From Methanobacteriota archaeon (GTDB lineage: Archaea; Halobacteriota; Methanocellia; Methanocellales; Methanocellaceae), in contig JAEZKS010000083.1 in the NCBI GenBank assembly GCA_023436075.1, positions 1 to 8,452 of the forward strand: a DNA stretch of 8,452 bases. The letters are read 5' to 3'. Both the position numbers and the translations under genes were made by a program. Under the pieces are notes generated by a model. It was given only the letters and a program-made list of their open reading frames with translations. It was not told where the DNA came from and searched no databases. The first letter of the stretch is position 1. The number at the start of each line of letters is the position of its first letter. This document shows, one piece after another, positions 1-5,417 of this stretch.

Positions 1-257
1 GGGTACGGGAACGGGTCATGAGGCGGCTGCCTGATCGGGCCTGGCTTGAACGGGTCGAAGATCGGCTTTTTAATCGGGCCTGTGATCGGCTTGAACGGCG
101 GGTTGCCCGGCCTAACCGGGTCGCGTATCGGGCGGATCGCGCCGCTGATCTTTTTAATCGGATCACTGATCGGCTTGCCCGGGCCGGTGTAGACCGGGCC
201 GTCGCCGAAGTTGCAGTAGAACCCCGCACAGACAGGCTCGCGCGGCGGTTTCGGCAT
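1..257 (-). CDS. Proline-rich repeat protein, N-terminal part (runs off left edge)
   Basis: I do not recognise this protein. Read leftward from an ATG at 257, the frame stays open for 85 codons to the window edge, so the C-terminus is missing. The start MPKPPREPVCAGFYCNFGDG has two cysteines (Cys10, Cys15) and is followed by a Pro/Lys/Ile/Asp/Arg-rich stretch. Short imperfect units recur there: DPIKKI, GPIKKPI, IRPIRDP, FKPITGP and FDPFKPGP. Codons are mostly C- or G-ending (CCG, ATC, AAG, GAC, GGC), as in the clear genes of the window, which favours this strand over the Arg-rich frame opposite. A stop lies 11 codons upstream and no other ATG, GTG or TTG intervenes. A GGAGG sits about 23 bases upstream of the ATG, too far for a normal ribosome binding site, so the start is uncertain. 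No signal peptide is visible. It may be a structural or surface-associated low-complexity protein, but the function is unknown. Confidence 0.55.
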   Translation of the reverse strand, partial: MPKPPREPVCAGFYCNFGDGPVYTGPGKPISDPIKKISGAIRPIRDPVRPGNPPFKPITGPIKKPIFDPFKPGPIRQPPHDPFPY

Positions 258-711
258 CGGCTTGATCGAGCTCGTTCGGCCCTCCAGTTACCGGGGCATA
301 TATGTGTATCCATCTAAAACGAGTAAACACCACCAAGATATTTAGAATCCACATAAAAACTGGTCTCACGTTGATCGCACGACAGATCAAAGTGTTCTAC
401 CAGATCACCTGAGGAGAACGCCCTCGCACCACGATCATCAAATAAATTATGCAAAAGTCTCCACTAATGATATTAACGGTAGTAGGACGTATCGGCAGCA
501 AAAATGTCAAAGGATAGTGATTAAAAACTCTTATTCTTTATTTACTTCATTGACTATTTGTTTTGCGTGGACCATCTCTGAGCTCATGGTTCTCCATCGG
601 TTCTACAAATATCCTCCTGTCCTTGAACAAAAAAGTTCAGGGTGAATCCTTACATCTGGGGAACCACCCAGTCCACTTCTTTGTACTATGGCAGGAAGCT
701 GTTTCTTAATC
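258..711. other. Gene-poor spacer with promoter-like and terminator-like elements
   Basis: No convincing gene lies here. On the minus strand, an ACACATATATG box around 296-306 could be the TATA element for the proline-rich gene at its left. On the same strand, ATG at 587 preceded by GGAG opens an 18-codon frame (MSSEMVHAKQIVNEVNKE) that stops at 531 and is followed at once by a T5 run (523-527). This could be a micro-gene or chance. A hairpin at 621-642 is listed separately. Four GATC sites fall at 373, 385, 403 and 433. The stretch is more A+T-rich than the genes around it. Confidence 0.5.
621..642 (-). terminator. Hairpin with T6 loop, likely terminator of the Gly-rich secreted protein gene
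   Basis: CCTTGAAC and GTTCAGGG form an 8-bp stem with one G-T wobble around a loop that reads T6 on the minus strand. It lies 69 bases past the stop codon at 712. Archaeal termination depends mainly on T-runs, and this is the best one downstream of that gene. No perfect G+C-rich stem with a trailing T-run is present, so confidence is moderate. Confidence 0.4.
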
Positions 712-1101
712 TTAACATAGTCCGGGCAATCCGAATCCCGCAAGCCCTGGGAGCCCTACGCTGCCCACGCTGGCGTACGGGTAATTGAATGCCGACGTCT
801 GCGTGGTCTGGTAGAAGTCCGTGTGCTCTTCGTAATATGACTGCTCCACTGTCTGCGAGATCGATGGGAACCCGCCAAATCCGCCAAGGCCACCCAGCCC
901 GGCGAGTCCGAAATCGATATTCACGCTCTCCAGGTTCTGCGCCGTCACCAGGTCCTTGCTGAACGCCGTGGTTGACCCAGTCTGGAAGACACTCGGGAAA
1001 CCGTAGGCCATTGAAGTCAACTGTGCCCCTGCGGGCGTAGCTGCGGCTAAAAGCATAGCGGTAGCAGCCAGTATCATGGCTAGTTTATAGATGCTTTTCA
1101 C
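712..1101 (-). CDS. Small secreted Gly/Leu/Phe-rich protein
   Basis: This is an unrecognised exported protein of 129 residues. Residues 1-26 form a classical Sec signal peptide: basic MKSIYK, a hydrophobic core rich in Leu/Ala/Met, then an AGA-Q cleavage site. The mature chain has a Gly-rich patch at about 65-78 (GLAGLGGLGGFGGF), a Tyr/Gln/Thr-rich segment at about 83-110 (SYYEEHTDFYQTTQTSAF), and a second Gly/Leu/Phe/Pro-rich tail ending in a C-terminal cysteine (GLPGLC). There are no transmembrane segments after the signal. The start is a GTG preceded at 1109-1113 by GGGGG with 7-base spacing, a good ribosome binding site. It is transcribed away from hicB, with which it shares the 1102-1418 spacer. 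The composition suggests a structural or surface-coating role, which is inference. The tail resembles the Gly-Phe-rich protein fragment at the right edge of the window. Confidence 0.72.
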   Translation of the reverse strand: MKSIYKLAMILAATAMLLAAATPAGAQLTSMAYGFPSVFQTGSTTAFSKDLVTAQNLESVNIDFGLAGLGGLGGFGGFPSISQTVEQSYYEEHTDFYQTTQTSAFNYPYASVGSVGLPGLAGFGLPGLC

Positions 1102-1418
1102 TATCCATCCCCCTATAGTAGACGGATATCACTCGCATGAATTTGAAGATTGACAGAGAGAAATGCGGATGTGGGGAGATTATATGCGATAAAAACTAAC
1201 AAGCAAACGTCTAACCATTCGAGCTTTTTATAATCGATTAGTCGGCGATCCTGGCGCATCTTGGTGGTACTTGGTGAACTGAAACTGCGCTCTCGTATAT
1301 ATTGCATTTTCTGACGGGCTCTGTTGATGTTTTCTCGTGCAAACATTTATCTTACATAATTTCATATTATTGTATATAAGTTTGCAGAAAGCATAATCTT
1401 TTCGAACGGTGATCTATC
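1102..1418. promoter_or_regulatory. Divergent spacer between the secreted protein gene and hicB
   Basis: This A+T-rich spacer separates two divergent genes. On the minus strand a CATATAAT box at about 1178-1186 could drive the secreted Gly-rich protein with a leader of roughly 50 bases. On the plus strand a strong TATATAAG box lies at 1373-1380, ahead of hicB (separate entry). A direct repeat TTGGTG occurs at 1261 and 1271. A 77-codon minus-strand frame crosses the region but has no coding character. Confidence 0.45.
1371..1414 (+). promoter_or_regulatory. TATA box and ribosome binding site of hicB
   Basis: TGTATATAAG at 1371-1380 is a textbook archaeal TATA box. Transcription would begin about 25 bases downstream, near 1400. 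GGTGATC at 1408-1414 matches the archaeal anti-Shine-Dalgarno and ends 4 bases before ATG 1419. The pairing argues that translation begins at 1419 rather than at the internal ATG 1611. The start site is inferred from spacing only. Confidence 0.6.
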
Positions 1419-1805
1419 ATGAGTAATGGGATGAGCGACAGCAACAAAGAATATTTGTACCCGGATAATCAAAACAATGTAACAGGTATTTATTCGATCA
1501 TCGAATCCACGGGCTCTGGCATGACGAGAAATAAATCTGCGGCGGACGTGCATGATCATCCGGTTTATCGGGAAACTGATTTTAAATCTTTACAGAGCGA
1601 TGGCCACGTGATGAAAAAATATCACGCTCGCTTCGTGGTCAAGAAAGGCAGAGACGGCGGACTCTATGCCGCCGATATGGATCAGGGCATCTTTACCGAT
1701 GGCATGACCCAAGAAGAATTAGTTAATAATATACATGAAGCCGTGGAATGTCATTTCGACGTACCTTCATACGAAGATGTAGACATCCGGATAAAATACG
1801 ATTGA
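1419..1805 (+). CDS. hicB: HicB-like antitoxin with N-terminal extension
   Basis: This is the predicted antitoxin of a type II HicBA toxin-antitoxin pair, which would bind and block the HicA product of the next gene. Residues ~68-128 match the HicB partial RNase H-like fold: a strand YHARFVVKK, the Gly-Gly turn (DGGLYAADMDQG), GIFTDGMTQEEL, then the helix VNNIHEAVECHF. Two things are unusual. About 64 residues rich in Asn, Ser, Asp and Thr precede the domain. The protein also ends just after the fold, without the C-terminal helix-turn-helix or ribbon-helix-helix domain found in many HicB proteins. The start at 1419 is supported by a TATA box and a GGTGATC site. ATG 1611 would give a bare 64-residue HicB domain but has no good ribosome binding site. 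The gene is followed 28 bases later by hicA in the same direction, so the two are probably co-transcribed. The antitoxin-first order is common in prokaryotes. Autoregulation, if any, would need DNA binding by the extension or by another protein. Confidence 0.8.
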   Translation: MSNGMSDSNKEYLYPDNQNNVTGIYSIIESTGSGMTRNKSAADVHDHPVYRETDFKSLQSDGHVMKKYHARFVVKKGRDGGLYAADMDQGIFTDGMTQEELVNNIHEAVECHFDVPSYEDVDIRIKYD

Positions 1806-1833
1806 TTCTTTTTGCCGGCCGGTTGAATACTCT

Positions 1834-2091
1834 TTGTCACCAGTCAAACGCCCTGTCATCAATGGTAAAAAGATGATAAGGTTTCTCGAACGAAACGGCT
1901 ATGTCCTGATAAGATGCAAAGGCAGCCACTTTCATTTCAAACGCCGTGACGGACGGGGATACCTTATCACAGTCGCAGTTCATGGCAAAGATATGATCAA
2001 ACCTGATACGCTTGATAATATTATTGGGTTCTATGCAAAGAATGAGGGGCTGTCTATTGATGAAGTAAGGCAAGCTCTTCATGATATGTGA
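1834..2091 (+). CDS. hicA: HicA-type mRNA interferase toxin
   Basis: This is a predicted toxin of the HicA family, small double-stranded-RNA-binding-fold proteins that cleave mRNA and stop growth until neutralised by HicB. The 85-residue length is typical. Residues 1-24 (SPVKRPVINGKKMIRFLERNGY) match the family N-terminus. The signature GSHFHFKR at 30-37 contains the catalytic histidine (His32), followed by the second conserved segment ITVAVHGKDMIKPDTL at 45-60 and a closing helix (LSIDEVRQALHDM). All key positions are intact, so the toxin looks active. The start is a TTG at 1834. It keeps the family N-terminus intact, and no other start lies upstream in frame. ATG 1873 (Met14) would cut into the first helix. 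The ribosome binding site is weak, consistent with a toxin translated less than its upstream antitoxin or coupled to it. It lies 28 bases after hicB and 63 bases before dam. Confidence 0.87.
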   Translation: MSPVKRPVINGKKMIRFLERNGYVLIRCKGSHFHFKRRDGRGYLITVAVHGKDMIKPDTLDNIIGFYAKNEGLSIDEVRQALHDM

Positions 2092-2154
2092 CGTTTAAGG
2101 TTCGAAATAAGGGACAGAAGCTTAATGTACATACAAGCATAATGCAGATAGCGC

Positions 2155-3096
2155 ATGCAGACGACGCTCTCAAACCGGCCGCTCATCAACGCCCGGCCTT
2201 TCCTGAAATGGGCGGGCGGCAAGACACAGTTGCTTGACGAGCTGGCCAGGCGTCTTCCTGTTGAAATTACTGAGACCGGCACCATAGAGAACTACGTCGA
2301 GCCTTTTATCGGCGGCGGCGCGATGTTCTTTCATCTCAAGAGCAGGTTCGAGGTAAAGAAATCATTTTTAATAGATGTCAACCCTGAACTGGTCGTCGGC
2401 TATACGGCCATACAGCGAAGTCCCGCGGGCTTGTTGAAACGGCTGAAAAAGCTAGAGTCTGACTATCTGGGACTATCGGATGTCGATCGGGAAAAGCTAT
2501 TCTACGAGATCCGTGATGGCTACAATCATCGGCTCCCTGATTTCAACTTCGATAAGTATCAGAAGGAATGGGTAAGTCGTGCTGCCGAAATGATATTTTT
2601 AAACAAGACGTGCTTTAACGGTCTCTTCCGGCAGAACAGCAATGGCGAGTTCAACGTTCCTTTTGGAAAATACCGTAATCCGACCATATGTGACGGGGAT
2701 AATATTCTTGAGGTTCACAGGGCTTTGAAAGATACCCGGATCGTTTGCGGCGATTTTAGCATGTCAAAACAATTCGTGGCGAAGGGATCGTTCATTTATC
2801 TTGATCCGCCCTATCGGCCGCTCAATCTCACCTCTAACTTTACCGGCTATGCAAAAGATGGCTTCGATGATGTTGACCAGAAACGGCTGGCAAAATTTTT
2901 CCGGGACATGAGCAAGCGGGGTGCATTCCTCATGCTCAGCAACTCGGACCCCCGTAACGGGAATCCTCGTGACAATTTCCTGGAAAAATTATATCATGGT
3001 TTCAGGATCGAGCGAACGCTGGCCAATCGTATGATAAACCGCGATGCCAGCAAGCGAGGGCCTATCAACGAATTGATCATTATGAACTATAACTAG
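2155..3096 (+). CDS. dam: Dam/DpnM-type adenine-N6 DNA methyltransferase
   Basis: This S-adenosylmethionine-dependent enzyme of the D12 class alpha family methylates adenine N6 in DNA. The family's usual target is GATC, but specificity here is inferred. All motifs are present in the alpha-class order: PFLKWAGGK (15-23), the AdoMet-binding EPFIGGGAMFF (49-59), the acidic residue after the next strand in LIDVNPEL (Asp75), the target-recognition segment NKTCFNGLFR (150-159) and the catalytic DPPY (217-220), followed by LSNSD (261-265). At 313 residues it is slightly longer than E. coli Dam, and it looks intact. The ATG at 2155 places the first motif at the normal distance from the N-terminus; no strong ribosome binding site is visible. 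It follows hicBA in the same direction by 63 bases and may share transcripts. No cognate restriction endonuclease is seen on either side, so it appears to be an orphan methylase or the surviving half of a restriction-modification system. It is somewhat A+T-richer than the TPR gene and gltX, which fits acquisition by transfer. Confidence 0.92.
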   Translation: MQTTLSNRPLINARPFLKWAGGKTQLLDELARRLPVEITETGTIENYVEPFIGGGAMFFHLKSRFEVKKSFLIDVNPELVVGYTAIQRSPAGLLKRLKKLESDYLGLSDVDREKLFYEIRDGYNHRLPDFNFDKYQKEWVSRAAEMIFLNKTCFNGLFRQNSNGEFNVPFGKYRNPTICDGDNILEVHRALKDTRIVCGDFSMSKQFVAKGSFIYLDPPYRPLNLTSNFTGYAKDGFDDVDQKRLAKFFRDMSKRGAFLMLSNSDPRNGNPRDNFLEKLYHGFRIERTLANRMINRDASKRGPINELIIMNYN

Positions 3097-3099
3097 TGT

Positions 3100-3384
3100 T
3101 CATATTTTGTGTTCCTTCGCCTCGCGTATCCCCGCATAACCACAGAACCTGCATCCATACGACGGCACTGCTTCGAACTTCTCCTCCGGCACCGCTCCAA
3201 TCATCTCTTCAATCCTCTCTCGCTGCACGTCGATGTTCTCGTTCTCCGGCACGTAATCGACCATCCCGTTGTTCTTGATGTAATACAGCGACACCTTTGT
3301 CGGCAGCTTTCCGTACATTTTCAGCACAGCCAGCGCGTACACGTTCATCTGGATGTTTTCTTTGATCTTGTTGCTTGTCGTGCA
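3100..3384 (-). pseudogene. C-terminal remnant of a RecB-family nuclease/UvrD-type helicase
   Basis: Only the tail of a PD-(D/E)XK RecB-like nuclease domain, as found at the end of UvrD/REP-type helicases, remains here. The open frame begins after a stop at 3385 with CTTSNKIKENI and continues into QMNVYALAV, the family's QhXXY motif. It then reads through LPTKVSLYYI and a FEAVPSYGCRFCGYAGIREA ending. The CX2C pair (GCRFCGY) corresponds to the cysteines of the iron-sulfur or metal-binding tail. The expected final cysteine is an arginine (GIR). The helicase motifs and the Asp and Glu-X-Lys catalytic motifs are absent, and nothing like them is found upstream to 3572. The ATG at 3348 is internal to the homologous region, so it is not a real start. 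The fragment converges on dam with 3 bases between stop codons. It most likely marks a deletion or insertion scar. A short working protein is unlikely. Confidence 0.72.
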
Positions 3385-3396
3385 TTAATCTAACTC

Positions 3397-3504
3397 GTGA
3401 GCCCGCTAAAATTATTATCTGTGTTAGATTGTTCAACAATCGCATCAAGACTTGAAGTTAAGAAAAATGAAAAATCCGTTTTTGAAATTCCGGAACTGAA
3501 ATAA
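3397..3504 (+). CDS. Possible small ORF or gene remnant
   Basis: A 35-codon frame opens with GTG (MSPLKLLSVLDCST...) and ends ...EKSVFEIPELK before TAA. The second half (SRLEVKKNEKSVFEIPELK) looks like the C-terminus of a globular protein, with alternating charged and hydrophobic residues. No ribosome binding site or family match is apparent. It lies between the nuclease remnant and the TPR gene promoter, so it may be the tail of another gene lost in the same rearrangement. It could also be chance. Confidence 0.2.
   Translation: MSPLKLLSVLDCSTIASRLEVKKNEKSVFEIPELK
3427..3441. repeat. Perfect inverted repeat, operator-like
   Basis: GATTGTTCAACAATC has 7-bp arms around one central base. It is A+T-rich and lies about 70 bp upstream of the TATA-like box of the TPR gene, so it could be a dimeric regulator site. 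It also falls within the small open frame described at 3397-3504. No second copy was seen in the window. Confidence 0.35.
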
Positions 3505-3507
3505 AAA

Positions 3508-3540
3508 TTTTAATATAGTTATACTTTAGATAAGCGTTTA
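3508..3540 (+). promoter_or_regulatory. Promoter of the TPR protein gene
   Basis: TTTTAATATA at 3508-3517 is a good archaeal TATA box in a very A+T-rich stretch. It places the transcript start near 3540 and gives a leader of about 30 bases to ATG 3573. A GGAG at 3552-3555 lies 17 bases before that ATG, which is long. A TTATACTTT element at 3519-3527 is an alternative box. Confidence 0.45.
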
Positions 3541-3572
3541 ATCAAATCATTGGAGTTGTTTTCCTCGTCTGT

Positions 3573-4877
3573 ATGATCGGAACTACTCGGGAGCAGGATG
3601 CCACAATGGCCCGGCTGACAGAGGTAGTGCACGCCACTCCGGACAGCCCGCAGGCGCACTATGAGCTGGGGCTGGCGCTTTTTCGCAAGGGTGGGGGTCG
3701 TGACCAGCTGCTGCTCTATCACTCGGCGCTCGAAGCGCGAGAGGCACTGCGTCTGAAGCCCGGCTACCTTGAGGCGTTCATCCTGCTGGGCAAGGTCCTT
3801 ATCGGCCAGGGACAGTACTCCGATGCCAGAAATTATCTGTGGCATGCGATCGCAGTTAGTCCTGACTCTGCCGAAGCACATTTCGAGATGGGTAGGGCAT
3901 GCCTGGGCCAGAGGATGTCCGTGGAAGCAATTGCGAAGTTCCGGGAGTGCGTGCTCCTGGGTATGAACGACTCTTCCGTTTACGTGAATATTGGCGCAGC
4001 TCTGGCTCGGAGTGGCATGTATTCCGAGGCCATAGTCGAATTACGCAGGGCGCTGGCGATCGATCCGTCGAACGTCGATGCCAGATATGAGATGGGACAG
4101 GCACTGGTAAGGATCGGCATGGTAGCTGAAGGCGTTGCCGAACTCCGCAAGGTGGCGAAGAAGCGCCCGGACGATACGGAAGCACGAATTCAGCTTGCCG
4201 GGGCGCTGATCAGCGACGGGAAGCATGACGAGGCGATCAGGGAACTGTCTCGAGTGCTGGACTCCGATCCCCTGAACGTGGCCGCGATTGTCGAGCTGGG
4301 GAACGCATTCGTGCAGAGCCGCCGGCCGGATGACGCGATCCGCGAGTACCGGCGGGCACTGGAGATCGAGCGTGACAACTCGCGGGTGCGGTACAGTCTG
4401 GCCAATGCCTTCATGGACAAGGGTATGTACGAGCGTGCGATCCAGGAGTTCCGCCATGCGGTGCTACTGAGCCCCGACGATCCGGCCATTCATGGTCACT
4501 TCGGTATCATCCTGATGATGAGTGGCGACCTGTATGCCGCATCGCTCGAATTCCGAGAGGCAGTCAGGCTGGACCCGGATAATTGTATGGCTCACATCAA
4601 TATGGGCGTGGCGCTGTTGCAGAGGCGCCAGGACGACGAAGCGAAGGCAGAGTTGGATAGGGCGATCATGCTCAACCCCTCTCATCCGGAAGCTTACTAT
4701 TACCTCGGTCAACTCGCCGAGCGGGGAAGCGACTTAGCTATAGTTGTCGAAGCCTACGAAAAGTTCCTGAAGTATGCCGGCAGCGGCGACCGGAGGGCAC
4801 GGACCATCAAGGCGAGACTGGCAGAGATGAAGCGGTCACGGTCCGGAAGGAGCAGCAACTCTCGCAAGATCGTCTGA
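3573..4877 (+). CDS. Tetratricopeptide repeat (TPR) protein with 11 repeats
   Basis: This is a 434-residue protein built almost wholly of 34-residue TPR units, which form a right-handed superhelix that binds protein partners. The repeats are: 24-63 (with about six extra residues, KGGGRDQLLLYH region), 64-97, 98-131, 132-165, 166-199, 200-233, 234-267, 268-301, 302-335, 336-369 and 370-403. Most carry the consensus (A/G-rich first helix LGxAL, second helix with A at position 20, closing DP or SP), for example the unit AIVELRRALAIDP. The 31-residue tail is strongly basic (RRARTIKAR, KRSRSGRSSNSRK), so it might contact nucleic acid or membrane lipids. No signal peptide, membrane segment or catalytic domain is present, so it is a cytoplasmic scaffold with unknown partner. 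ATG 3573 gives the longest frame. ATG 3606 (Met12), preceded by GGGAG and AGGAT, is an equally plausible start and loses no repeat. The gene is G+C-rich like gltX, and it converges on the CpXC gene with 14 bases between stops. Confidence 0.9.
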   Translation: MIGTTREQDATMARLTEVVHATPDSPQAHYELGLALFRKGGGRDQLLLYHSALEAREALRLKPGYLEAFILLGKVLIGQGQYSDARNYLWHAIAVSPDSAEAHFEMGRACLGQRMSVEAIAKFRECVLLGMNDSSVYVNIGAALARSGMYSEAIVELRRALAIDPSNVDARYEMGQALVRIGMVAEGVAELRKVAKKRPDDTEARIQLAGALISDGKHDEAIRELSRVLDSDPLNVAAIVELGNAFVQSRRPDDAIREYRRALEIERDNSRVRYSLANAFMDKGMYERAIQEFRHAVLLSPDDPAIHGHFGIILMMSGDLYAASLEFREAVRLDPDNCMAHINMGVALLQRRQDDEAKAELDRAIMLNPSHPEAYYYLGQLAERGSDLAIVVEAYEKFLKYAGSGDRRARTIKARLAEMKRSRSGRSSNSRKIV

Positions 4878-4891
4878 TCTTTCGATCTCTA

Positions 4892-5287
4892 TCAGGGAGC
4901 CCCTTTCTCGAACACGATCTCTCTGAACGCAATGTATCTTATCATTTCCGCCATATCGAAGACAACGTGGGCCTTTTCCTCGGTGTCGGGAGCGCTATCT
5001 GCAGGCTCCCCGTTTCGCCTGAACTTATCATAGAAATCGTCATTACCGAGGAAGTCTACCGGGTAATACTGCACGGAAAAATGCTTATCGGAGTCGATAT
5101 ACCGCAAGCCGACCGGCAGATGTGCCCGGAAATTGCATTTCTGGCAGACGAAGACGTTGATCTCCCAGGCGAACAGCGCATCGCGGATTCCCGGTTCGTT
5201 CGCTGCGTCCAGCGATCGCCAGACTGTTGCCGGCTGTTCCTCCCCACATTCGGGGCATTTCACGTTGATCTTTTCGCTGGCTGACAT
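4892..5287 (-). CDS. CpXC domain zinc-ribbon protein
   Basis: This 131-residue protein resembles the CpXC family, small zinc-ribbon-containing proteins of unknown function in bacteria and archaea. Two cysteine pairs, CPECG (Cys11, Cys14) and CQKC (Cys48, Cys51), would hold one zinc ion. The intervening TVWRSLDAANEPGIRDALFA and the following aromatic/acidic segment (LRYIDSDKHFSVQYYPVDF) match the family layout. The C-terminal helix is FDMAEMIRYIAFREIVF. I chose ATG 5287 because AGGTG lies 4 bases upstream (5292-5296). A TTG at 5308 would add seven residues before this site and is unlikely. A GATATATG box at about 5320-5327 predicts a very short leader. There is no signal peptide, so it is cytoplasmic. 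It has its own promoter behind gltX. The function is unknown beyond likely metal binding. Confidence 0.82.
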   Translation of the reverse strand: MSASEKINVKCPECGEEQPATVWRSLDAANEPGIRDALFAWEINVFVCQKCNFRAHLPVGLRYIDSDKHFSVQYYPVDFLGNDDFYDKFRRNGEPADSAPDTEEKAHVVFDMAEMIRYIAFREIVFEKGAP

Positions 5288-5291
5288 CGGG

Positions 5292-5330
5292 CACCTGTCG
5301 ACGGGCAAATAACATCTAACATATATCTTC
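5292..5330 (-). promoter_or_regulatory. Promoter and ribosome binding site of the CpXC gene
   Basis: On the minus strand GAAGATATATGTT (5318-5330) holds a TATA box. About 25 bases further the transcript would start near 5297-5300, just ahead of the AGGTG site at 5292-5296 and ATG 5287. The close fit supports both the promoter and the chosen start codon. Confidence 0.5.
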
Positions 5331-5409
5331 TTGTGCGATTAAGCTTTATGCTGTCCGTGTCCGGTGCATTGTCGACTGGCATGAATGTAAAATGCCTGTA
5401 CAGGTCTAC

Positions 5410-5415
5410 AAAAAA
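5410..5415 (-). terminator. gltX: T6 terminator of gltX
   Basis: On the minus strand the gltX stop (TGA, 5420-5418) is followed within 2 bases by TTTTTT, with a second TTTT (CATTTTAC) about 20 bases on. A perfect palindrome CCTGTACAGG lies between them at 5395-5404. T-runs of this kind are the usual archaeal termination signal. Confidence 0.5.
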
Positions 5416-5417
5416 TT

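Noticed and set aside
1..300. Short recurring GATCGG/TTTTTAATCGG units considered as a CRISPR array
   Set aside because: The units are irregularly spaced, vary in sequence and follow codon phase, so they reflect protein repeats.
18..317. 99-codon Arg-rich frame on the plus strand
   Set aside because: It is the antisense of the proline-rich frame. Its DRL/NR repeats simply mirror AAGCCGATC-type codons, and there is no ribosome binding site.
163..390. 75-codon minus-strand frame with a hydrophobic stretch (MWILNILVVF), a possible signal peptide for the proline-rich protein
   Set aside because: It is in a different frame and would need a frameshift. Its second half is the out-of-frame reading of the proline-rich gene.
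1113..1346. 77-codon minus-strand frame in the hicB upstream spacer
   Set aside because: It is A+T-rich with no family resemblance or codon bias, and contains promoter-like boxes.
3096..3572. Search for a restriction endonuclease partner of the methylase
   Set aside because: The only protein-like signal is the truncated RecB-family tail on the opposite strand, whose motifs match helicase-associated nucleases and not a GATC restriction enzyme.
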